Positions 29,231 through 37,683 of a stretch of 37,683 nt of DNA are shown one piece after another (position 1 is the stretch's first letter; each line of letters begins with the position of its first letter). The notes under the pieces were generated by a model, which was given only the letters and a program-made list of their open reading frames with translations, was not told the origin of the DNA and ran no database searches. This DNA comes from Chara braunii (Eukaryota > Streptophyta > Charophyceae > Charales > Characeae): NCBI GenBank assembly GCA_003427395.1, contig BFEA01000959.1, forward strand, positions 86,701 through 124,383, in the 5' to 3' direction. The translations under genes and the position numbers were made by a program.

Positions 29231-29800
29231 AGGAGATATATTTTATTTTGATAAGTGGCGATTCTGACAATCCACTCTGTATAGAGGAGATTCTACCAAA
29301 GATATACCTTTTTTTTTTACACTGACTTAGGGGTTAACCTAGACTTAGTTGGCAGTTAGCTTTGAGTGAGAATGTGTTATGGAGGTTTATCCCCCATACA
29401 CTGATAATTAGCTTGGGTATTGACATGTCTTGTACTACAGGTCCTTTTGATCGTTTTGATTTAAGATTTAGACTAGTTTCAGCTTTATCCCATAAGCATC
29501 ATCTTCTGTTATCACTGATAACAGGTCGGTTGCCGACTCGCCGGTTTACGACTCAACTTCAATTCACGCTTGCCGTTCAACCTAAAGGCTTTAGTCATGT
29601 GGTTTGACTTATTTTATTTTGTTTTTACCTGGACTTTGTTGAATGGTCATTTAACAAAGATATTGAGTACTTTATTGTTGGAAGGGTGCGCTAAGGTTGA
29701 GGTTTGTGTGGCTAAAGCAAGGGGTATGAGCGCAAAAAGTGGTTGAAGTTGACCTCGTGTAGTGCGTGGATTTTTTGTTGAACCTTTGATGTGATTTAGG

Positions 29801-30226
29801 AATCATACTGACATGACTCTTGTTCGATCTTTGAGTCGTGCCTCGGACTGTCCTCGAGAAGTCCCACCTTTAATACAATTATCCTCGTCACACAGCTCCA
29901 AAATGTTCTCACGTATTATGATTTGGTTGATCATCGACACCCAACGATTGACTTACAGGTGTACTTCATCTTTCTCTCCTTGCTCTCGATTTCATTATAA
30001 CGTCTTCTTGCAAACTCCCGGAACGGTAGAACTGACGGCTATTTCACGCGAGTTGAAATCCCTCATTATTTCCCAAGACTTGTTGTCCGCCAATGTTTAA
30101 GAATCTATTCTTTTCCTACTCGTGGTAAATTTTCTGCCTTGATCGACAACATGTAATGGTTGTGTTAATCTTGATCATGTAATTACCCCTCAATGCCAAT
30201 GCATGATAGTGAAATCATCGAGGCAA
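29801..30226. other. Unassigned stretch after truncation of copy C
   Basis: A 95-codon plus-strand frame (29813-30100) is present but I recognise no domain. It directly abuts the break point of copy C, so it may belong to whatever inserted or recombined there. Confidence 0.35.
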
Positions 30227-30253
30227 TTCGAATACTATCTATCCGGCGCCTTA

Positions 30254-30307
<54 letters not shown>

Positions 30308-30495
30308 ACTGGACAAGTTAGGATCCCTACGTTTTCCTACGATGTGGCCGCAGATATAATGCGGCCACCCTCCTTTTTTGCCATGCTAAACCTTGAATGT
30401 TGTGGTCTAACAACTGCGCGACATAATTTAAAACCTGATGAAATTTAAATTCAATATTCATACGGTCGTCTGTTCGAATACTATCTATCCGGCGT

Positions 30496-30571
<76 letters not shown>

Positions 30572-30739
30572 TAACTGGACAAGTTAGGATCCCTACGTTT
30601 TCCTACGATGTGGCCGCAGATATAATGCGGCCACCCTCCTTTTTTGTCATGCTAAACCTTGAATGTTGTGGTCTAACAACTTCGCGACATGATTTAAAAC
30701 CTGATGAAATTTAAATTCAATATTCATACGGTCGTCTGT
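30227..30739. repeat. Recent tandem duplication containing (TA)n and a palindrome
   Basis: Copies at 30227-30472 and 30473-30739 are nearly identical outside the TA runs, which differ in length (about 30252-30305 and 30500-30568). Each has GTGGCCGCA/TGCGGCCAC, a perfect nine-pair hairpin with a seven-base loop (30344-30368 and 30610-30634). Only a handful of differences were seen, so the duplication is young. Confidence 0.95.
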
Positions 30740-31838
30740 CTTTCTGACTCTATTCAATGCAAAGAGTGATTGGTCATATCTTCCACATCCATCGTCATAT
30801 CTGTGGGTAATTAAATGTTTCCTATTAAGCATAAGAACTTCGACTTTTTTAATCATCAGACGAGTCGGAATAAGCTTCGGCAGTATTTTTATTTCATCAA
30901 GTTAAACCTCTTAAACAAAATTCATACATGAGACCACTGCAGGAAAATCAATCTTCGCTTCGAGATTCGTTTGACAACGCTCGACATTGCAAATAGAGGG
31001 AAAATACCTTTGTCAGGGGTTCTGCCTCGACAACGTACCTTGCTACTGTGAGGGAGAGAGCGTCGTCTTAGTTGTATCTGTTGTCTCATAAAAAGTTGTG
31101 TTTGAGTCATCTTCACGGCTGTTGTTGCATCATGGTCGTGGTCCTCCTTTGTTGTAATTGCGCTACCCCCTCCGTATAGTCGGGTTTGCTCCCTCGCACT
31201 TGGTTGGTTCGTGCCTTTTTTTAAAGTCAAGTATTTGTAGACATTGGTATGGATGTAAGCATGGTTGCAAATAATATTTAAAGCATTCGGCGGAGATATA
31301 AAGAAAAAGGAGGGGAATACAGTGGAATCGAACTTACCTTGTGTTGAATGAGTACGGTTGCAAGGTTGACAAGTGTTTGGAACTGAGTTCAGTGGCTAAC
31401 GAGAAAGTGATGGATGCGTAGCACATAAAAGTTAAAGGAGAAGTATTGACGAAAAACAAGGTCTAAGAGGCGGAGGAAAATAAAAGACAATGATGACGAG
31501 AGAAAATCAAGGGAGTGACTCTTGCACTAGAGCATCTATGAGTGCTTACTTTTAGTGAGTAGAAGAGAGTGGGAAGAGAGTGAAATGCCAAGAGGAAAAT
31601 AAACGTTTTGATAATAAAATTGCATTCTAAATTTTATTTTTTATTCCATCTTAAAAAATATTGTTCCGCTTTTAAAATTTTCCGTCTTACTTCAAAACTT
31701 ACCTTCCAAAAATGGGGTATCCCTTCTTGTTTGAACTACATGCTAAAGATCGAACGAAAGTTTAAATGAGTTTATGAAATCTTTTAATTGAACTATCATT
31801 CTGTTATAAGGAGTTTCAGTCGTAAATAGATCAATCCA
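30740..31838. other. Unassigned stretch
   Basis: A 102-codon minus-strand frame (30922-31230) with a basic segment around RRRSLPHSS is present; I do not recognise it. AT content rises after 31500. No repeats found. Confidence 0.35.
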
Positions 31839-31846
31839 ATATTAGT

Positions 31847-32459
31847 CAGGGTTGTCAGGCCGAACGTACAGAGCCCCCTAAGCTGCCCCCCGAACGTGCG
31901 TTCGAGTCCCCGTATGGGGGCCAAACATGAAGGGGTCCGGGCCCCGTAAAAAAATATTTTGACACCTACTTTTTTTTTTTCTGAATTGTTTTTTGTAACT
32001 TACTTGTGCTGTAAGGTGTCTCCCTCTTAATCTTGAAGTCATTATGTTCATCCAAACAAAAATGAAAAATCGGCAAAGATGGTGGTGTCAAAACTTCCTT
32101 GCCCACTCACTAATTTGTTTTTTCTTTCTTTTCACTTTTTTTTTATTATTATTTTGGGGCATAAAAAAATATATATATATTTTAAACTTTATTTGTAGAT
32201 TCTCTATCGTGTAAGATACACATATATAAATTTTCATAACATTTGTAAAAAAAAAAAAAAAAAAAAAAATCTTCTAAGATGGCGGTGTCAAAAACGTGCT
32301 CACGCACTCAATAATTTCATTCTCATTTTATTTTTTTTTATTTTCATTATTATTATTTACTTTTCACATTTGATTTTATTTCAAATTTAGTAAAGAATTT
32401 TGATGTAACGTTGAGGCGAAGGTTGTTCATTTTATTCTTCTACATACCATATATTTGTT

Positions 32460-32491
<32 letters not shown>

Positions 32492-32595
32492 GGAGGGCGC
32501 GTTCGACCGAACGGCCGAACATATCGAGAAGGGGTGCGGAGCGTTCGGGCGTTCGGGTTCGGGCGTTCGGCCCGTCCTGAACTCCGACAACCTTG
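31847..32595. mobile_element. hAT-like nonautonomous element with 8-bp target duplication
   Basis: The left end begins CAGGGTTGTCAGGCCGAACG; the right end, read inversely, begins CAAGGTTGTCGGAG and soon has GGCCGAACG. CAGGG-type ends are typical of hAT elements. The flanks ATATTAGT (31839-31846) and ATTGTAGT (32596-32603) match at six of eight bases, as expected for an old 8-bp duplication. The interior has an AT-rich core with two related segments (AGATGG-GGTGTCAAAA at 32077 and 32277), an A run near 32250 and a G run near 32476-32493. No transposase frame, so it would depend on a partner element. Confidence 0.75.
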
Positions 32596-32603
32596 ATTGT
32601 AGT

Positions 32604-33660
32604 AGAATGAAAGTTTAATTAAGACATTTCATAAACTCGTCCAGATTTTTATTCATCTTCAACAAATAGATGTTATTGGAAGGGAAAACTCATTTTAGGA
32701 CGGAAACTTATGAACTGAAATTGGAAATTTTAGAATTTGAATAACGTTAAAATTATTATTTTTTCGATATGAATGATTTTTTTTATGATTTTTTTTCATT
32801 TTGATTTTTTGTGGGAGTTTTTATGTTAATTATGAAATATGTATGCATGTTGTTGTTTGCTTGCTCCTACACCATTTTGCAACTATGACCTAATGTGACT
32901 GATGTTGGTTCAACTATGTTGTTGTTGTTACCCACCAATCAAGCGGTCCACGCTTGCCTGGTGTTGGCTTTTCGATGCATGCAACAACATGTGAAGGCAA
33001 CAAAAATAAGAAAATATCAATTGGACCTTGTTTTTTTCACCCAATGGCTCAGGAGTCAAGATGTTATCTTATGAGGATTACACCGTCTAACTGTGTTATA
33101 TGCTTCACTTAAAGTTGAAGGAGTAGAAGTCGTATCATGTTATTCACTAATTGTTAATCCTATGTTTGCTTTATATAATTTATGCACTATGGTTGATAGT
33201 TATTTTATTGCACATGACCGGTAGTTGAGTTAATTTTATGTTGATTTTTCTAAGGTTTTCTGTGCGCTTCAGCGACAACCCTAGTAAATAATATGTGCTT
33301 ATCATGTTGTGAATTATTATTGTGAGTGTATGCTATTTATCATAGGTTGTACTACATTTTGGATTCATGATTGGAGTATCCACCTATGTAACATATGTAA
33401 GTTGTATCCTTCCTTGATAGTAAAAGTAATAATTGGTTAATGTCTGAGTTATGTTTTGAGTGTCTTATTAGTAAATATTTGTGTTTTATTTTAGGTGGAT
33501 ATTTGTTTAAAAGACTCTCTTCGGTAGCCGTTGTTCTGAATAGGTTCTCATGAGCGGTCACATGATAAAGTGTCGAGATAATTTTAGTGGGATATATTAT
33601 ATATTTGACTTAGTTGCGTAACTCCTTTCGAGTCTCGGATCTAAAATCACTCGTTGTTTT
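32604..33660. other. AT-rich stretch upstream of the second gag
   Basis: No open frame of note. Since a gag-like sequence starts right after it, part of it may be the LTR or leader of that element, but I found no matching second LTR, TG...CA ends or primer-binding site. Confidence 0.35.
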
Positions 33661-33671
33661 TTCAACAGGTG

Positions 33672-34760
33672 ATGGGGTCGAGAGAGCTCAAGATGAAAAA
33701 CTTTCAAGGGACGATTGAGGTCGAGAAACTCACCTATCTGCTGGATCTGCAGGAATAGGAGCGAAGCAACCTACCCAAGGTTGAGATCAAATACTTCAGG
33801 GGCTATCGTGTTTTCGACTTCTTTGATAAGTTCGGGCAGATAGCATCGTACAACAAGTGGAATGAGGAGCGGATGCTAGAAGAGGTTATAAAGTATATCC
33901 ATACAGACTTGAAGGAGGAAGTCGGTGGGTTAATTTGAAGAGCGGGATCATCTTGGAGTAAGTTTCATAATGTCATGTGGGAAACATACCGGCTAGATGA
34001 GGAAAAACTGACCAAGGACGATCTTGAGAAGATAGATCGGTTCAATTATGTGTGAGTGGGGCGGTTTCTGGCTGAGCATGAACGTGTTTCCCACAAAGTT
34101 TGGGAGTTGTCTGAATATGATAAGTGCTTTGTCTTCCTTATGAACTTTTCGGATGCAGAGCAACGAGATCTAATTCGTGGGACAGAATGAAGGCTTATAT
34201 GAGACAAAATTCGAGAGAATTTTGTACAAGAGGATTTCGATCAGCACCTTTGTCATACTTTGCATAAAGCAAGAAAAAAAAAGGAGTCGGAAGACTGTGA
34301 GAAGAGTTAGCATGGTAGAATGATAAGTGTTTTTGCAGTTGGCACCTCTGAGGGTATGAAAAATGGACTTCAGAAGGACACTAGGTGACCGAGTGGAATC
34401 ATAAATGGGGTGAGGGGAAGAAAGTTGAGCTATGTATTGAGAGAAACGAGGTGCAGACTCGAGCGAGGAATGTCGCGACTCATACCTGTGAAAGGACGAT
34501 TGACGTCCTAAGCAGGAAGATGAAAGAAAAGCGAGGGAGCCACAAAGAAGTTGGTATGACCTTACCTCCCGCTACATCTGATACTAAGGAGTCTGATGAC
34601 AAGGAGGTATAATCAACTGCAAGTTGGACAGGGCGAAATAATAGCAGACGGTGATAACAGTGGTCGAAGATTGTATGTGGTTGTTGTGGGAAAGTCGGCC
34701 ATACCCTTCGCAAATGCAAGAGAGCGAAAGATAGAGTCGAAGAAGGAGACTAATTGCCCT
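33672..34760 (+). pseudogene. Second retrotransposon gag with intact CCHC zinc knuckle (stops and frameshifts)
   Basis: From the ATG at 33672 one frame reads as a gag capsid for about 170 codons: IEVEKLTYLLDLQ, LPKVEIKYFRGYRVFDFFDK, ASYNKWNEERMLEEVIKYI, SSWSKF, and DAEQRDLIRGTE. It is cut by TAG at 33756-33758 and TGA at 33936-33938, 34053-34055 and 34188-34190. After a frame change a charged stretch follows (34385-34612). In that second frame a perfect C-x2-C-x4-H-x4-C knuckle lies at 34676-34717 (CGCCGKVGHTLRKC). No protease, RT or integrase was found downstream. The capsid does not resemble the gag at 3 kb, so this is a second family. Gag identity is inferred from the helical, charged capsid style plus the knuckle. 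Confidence 0.8.
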
Positions 34761-34769
34761 AGACAAAAA

Positions 34770-35640
34770 TTATTTTTTCTCCCAATAGTTACTATCATCT
34801 ATGACAAGAAAGAGGTAGAGTCGCGTTTGTACTTTCAGACGACTTACAGATAGACATTTGAAGTGTTATGACAATACGGAAGACTCACTTGCTAGACTGA
34901 TAAACGACTATCTTTTTTGTATTGTCATTAAGGCCGAGTCTATGAACTTTCTGATTATATATGGGATCCACTTTATATATAAATTATGATTTCGAGAGTG
35001 AGTCATTTAGAATTGTGCGTACGTACTGGATCTGACTATCCACTCTCTATGCTTTGTTTCAGTTTTGGTAGGATACCAGTGGAAAACTACTATAAATAGG
35101 TTGTCCTTATGTTTGGCGCTCAATCACCTCCACGAGAACACTTGGGATCATTTTGTGTATATCAATCAGTTATGATCTGTAAGGGTATGTTGTACAAGAT
35201 TATTTGTGTTTGATTGAAACCTTGATTGAAGATGGTTTGAGATTTGTCATGATTTGAAACTTGAGATAGTTTAGATCTCTTTTGGGTATCATTTCGGTAT
35301 GGGGTTATGATCCTCTCGGATTGCAGATTCATGCGCGTCCTGGTTCTCATTATCATTCTCACCATCGTGACTTTGTGGGTTTTTCAATATTTTATTTTGA
35401 TTGACATATGAGAAAAAAAAAGTTAAAGGTGTGGAAGAGAAAAAAGTGGCAAATCTTGAATAAATAATGTTTAAACCAAAGAGGGTTCGATGAAGTGAAG
35501 AACTTGAAAGCATGATTATCAGTGAGATATTTATGGGAGACTCGAAGAGTCCAAAAATTATAAATAGTTATAAATAAGAGAGAGGTTATGCCTGAGGGCG
35601 GTCTAAGTGGTTATTTTTGAAAAAATAAATTTACTAAGAG
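34770..35640. other. Unassigned stretch after the second gag
   Basis: No pol domain is visible although one would be expected here. A CTATAAATA sequence at about 35090 resembles a TATA box but has no gene after it. It may be decayed retroelement sequence. Confidence 0.4.
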
Positions 35641-35646
35641 TTTTAT

Positions 35647-36240
35647 CCTCCGCCAGAATCGGCATCTCCATTTTGTTGGTTCTCAGCTGTTGGTGGGGGC
35701 GTCGTCTGCGGCAGGGGAACCCGCCTGATTCTGGGACCCCTCATGACTGGCCTTTGGTTGTGAGTCATACATAGTTTTGTGTACGGCAGAGGATAAGGTA
35801 AGACGTTTTTTTTTTTTTTTCCTCCGTCAGAATCGACAACTTCACTCTGATGGTTCCCAGTTATCAGTGGGGGCGACGTCTACGGCAGGGAAACCCGCCT
35901 GATTCTAGGACCCCTCATGACTGACCTTTTGGTTGTGAGTCACATATGGTTTTGTGTGCGGCAGAGGGTAAGGAAAGAACCGCTAGAATCGGCATCCCCG
36001 CTTAGCTTAGCTACATAATAGCCGGTGAAAGCGTCGTTTGTGGCAAGGAAACCGGCCTGATTCTAGGACCCTTCACTTAACTTGTTATGGGTTGCAAGCG
36101 GTCTAGTCTGCGGCAATGATCTCCATGATTCTGAGGACTAAGTTTTGACTAATAGCTGGTGGGGGCGTCGTCTGCGGCAGGGAAACCCACCTGATTTTGA
36201 GACCCTCCACTTGACTTTAGTCCGGGTTGAAAGTGGTATT
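35647..36240 (+). repeat. Tandem repeat of about 160 bp, four units, each with paired arms
   Basis: Units start at about 35647, 35821, 35979 and 36110; the last two are shorter and more diverged. Shared blocks: AGAATCGGCAT, GTGGGGGCGTCGTCTGCGGCA, AACCCGCCTGATTCT and GGACCCCTCA. In units 1 and 3 the left AGAATC arm and the right GATTCT arm pair over eight bases (35653-35660/35727-35734 and 35983-35990/36059-36066). GGC-AGGG-AAA-CCC-GCC can form a smaller hairpin in units 1 and 2. A T run (35806-35820) separates units 1 and 2. No frame is kept. Confidence 0.85.
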
Positions 36241-36249
36241 GTCAACAAC

Positions 36250-36900
36250 TATTGAATTTTGAGAAGTAAGAACGTTGAGTTTTTATTTGGAGAAAAGACA
36301 ATGAGAGTTTGCTCACTGAGCAAAGTTTTTGGATGAGATTGACAAAGTATGTGACAAAAAGTAAAGAACCCTACTTATTAAAGTAGGATTTATAGGTAAA
36401 AGGCGTGAATTTCATTTATATGTTTTAAAGGCTTAATGAATACTCCTGCCTATCTGCTTTTGCGAATGACTAAAATGAGTGGCTTGTGCGTGACAATAAA
36501 TGACCTGTGAGGTTGGACTTAACGGGGCCCAACCCATAAGGTACATCTGTGGCCTAGGTAAAAAGGTCAATCAGGCTAACCATTTCGGTTACCCGTAAGA
36601 GTGAGATGTCCGATTATTCCCCACTTGAGAAGGAGTTCGAAAAGGGTATGTAAAGGAGTCGAGTTTGGATGATTGTTGGGGTGACAAGGAAATGCTAAAG
36701 AGATTGCGATATTAAAATTTTAACTCACTTGTGAGTTTAGTTTTGGCAGTGGAAAGATATTCTGGGTGCCCGACGCGATATAATATCGTTAAAAGGTACC
36801 GGGAATGATATAGTCTTAAGTTTGACTTTCGATGACTTCCTGCAAGTGATTATAGCAGGTGGAAAGTGACTTTATCCACTTTATTGAATTAAAGGTTGTA
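36250..36900. other. Unassigned stretch
   Basis: No open frame over 60 codons, no recognised motif or repeat. Confidence 0.4.
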
Positions 36901-36911
36901 ATATGTCAGTG

Positions 36912-37169
36912 CCTAGCCGATTATTCGGCTATTATAGATTCCTACTCTGGTTACAAAATAAAAGTGACCGCCGACATTTGCCCACTTATTTTGAGGGATT
37001 GAGATTTGAAGTCGATATAACTTGACGACAGTTTTAGTCACATCAGCTATGCTAGAAAGTTATTGTATATTTTTCCTTGAGGCTACGCTTAAACGATATT
37101 TGCTTTAGACGCTCAATGCGACGGGGACGTTGCTTAATAGGGTCCGGGAGGATTGTTGTGCCAAATACC
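36912..37169 (+). repeat. Second copy of the element at 11549-11790
   Basis: Shares CTAGCCGATTATTCGGCTATT (CTAGTCGATTACTCGGCTATT in the other) and, 190 bases on, ATGCGACGGGGACGT, GCTTAATA and GTCCGGGA. GCGACG (37118-37123) and CGTTGC (37128-37133) pair around GGGA; the one change from the other copy turns G-C into G-T. The closing CCAAATACC is at 37161-37169, but the rest of the palindrome is lost. Confidence 0.65.
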
Positions 37170-37683
37170 CCATTTCTTATGTGCTCATCCAAACGATTTA
37201 TCTCCCACTGCCCTTCTGACTTTTTTTTCATCTAAGTTATCTTCGGTAAGGAAGGATGGGGTGACCGGAGTCAGCCCGTAGCAAGCACGTCTCATTTCTC
37301 CAATAAGCATTTGGAGCGAGGGTTCATTGCTTTAGGAGGCGTCACTGTTATCAACCGATAATGAACCGTTTTTACAAGGGGTATCATGTTGTATTTGTGG
37401 TGGAGCCAACACGACTTTTGAGATACGAGCTTTATGCTCGGGCGAGGAGGAGGGATACCCCACACCACTTCCTACAGGGTTGAGCGCGTGGCTACTAAGG
37501 AAAGTCTCGTTGCCTCCCAGAATCGCATGCAGAAGGGAGTCGATTTAGCAATCCCTTGGAGTGGTCATCGTAGGCGTCACCATCGGAAGGGAAGACTGAC
37601 AACATAAACGAACCAGTCTGCGAGGGAGACTCGTTTTCAATACGGATACATGCTGGCACCGCAACCTCGGGAAAGAAATCAAA
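37170..37683. other. Unassigned right end
   Basis: ACAAGGGGTATCA (about 37374) and GGATACCCC (about 37451) recall the palindrome family, but no clear dyad is seen. No open frame of note. Confidence 0.35.

Larger units (their letters stand above)
26589..29800 (+). repeat. Long noncoding repeat unit, copy C (3' truncated, carries a MITE)
   Basis: Starts with the same 5' part as B, then the 83-nt block (26809-26891), the intron-like segment (26892-27008), a 575-bp MITE insertion (27021-27595), hairpin array I (27706-28381), hairpin array II (about 28673-29230) and a CTGTTATC/GATAACAG hairpin (29506-29524). Similarity to B stops at about 29800, within TTTGATGTGATT, so the LTR-like segment is missing. 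C is the most diverged copy. Confidence 0.8.

Overview
The window looks like a stretch of a large, repeat-rich eukaryotic nuclear genome with no intact protein-coding gene that I can recognise. The coding signal I can support comes from two decayed retrotransposons: a Ty3/gypsy gag-pol on the minus strand at the left edge, and a second gag with a perfect CCHC zinc knuckle on the plus strand near 33.7-34.8 kb. GT-AG intron-like signals, a hAT-like element with 8-bp target duplications, a TTAA-flanked MITE and many microsatellites all fit a nuclear genome. The gag and pol style makes me guess the green lineage (perhaps a charophyte-type alga), but the sequence does not prove this.

Layout. 1-3.4 kb: minus-strand gypsy element with RNase H, RT, protease and Gag in genomic order; it runs off the left edge. 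3.5-3.8 kb: its upstream region, related to segments near 18 and 26 kb. 3.8-5.3 kb: no recognised feature. 5.29-5.81 kb: nine 60-bp palindromic satellite units. 5.8-7.9 kb: degenerate TGTGTCAC repeat with three TATAAAT-bearing islands. 8.1-9.0 kb: tandem duplication bounded by AAT microsatellites. 9.0-10.3 kb: simple sequence. 10.4-12.5 kb: hairpins, a tRNA-like minus-strand sequence, and a palindrome family. 13.1-13.7 and 20.6-21.1 kb: two clusters of a roughly 170-bp repeat, each unit carrying a hairpin.

The most striking content is a large noncoding unit present three times: A (15.3-18.3 kb), B (22.5-26.5 kb) and C (26.6-29.8 kb). Each has an array of short hairpins sharing a fixed loop (core TTCCATAAGTTTGGG). 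The stem sequences differ from hairpin to hairpin while mostly staying complementary. A second array follows, of larger hairpins with TTAGTATAAATC-type arms, again with changes that keep pairing. B and C also have an 83-nt block with a stem kept by wobble and compensatory changes, followed by an intron-like segment. A fourth, inverted copy of that block lies at 19.05-19.13 kb. A and B end in the segment related to the region upstream of the gypsy gag. Together these suggest a family of long structured RNAs or a noncoding mobile element built from structured modules.

29.8-37.7 kb: a near-identical TA-repeat duplication, a hAT-like nonautonomous element, the second gag, a roughly 160-bp tandem repeat with hairpins, and a second copy of the element near 11.6 kb. 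All alignments were made by eye; no searches or folding programs were run.
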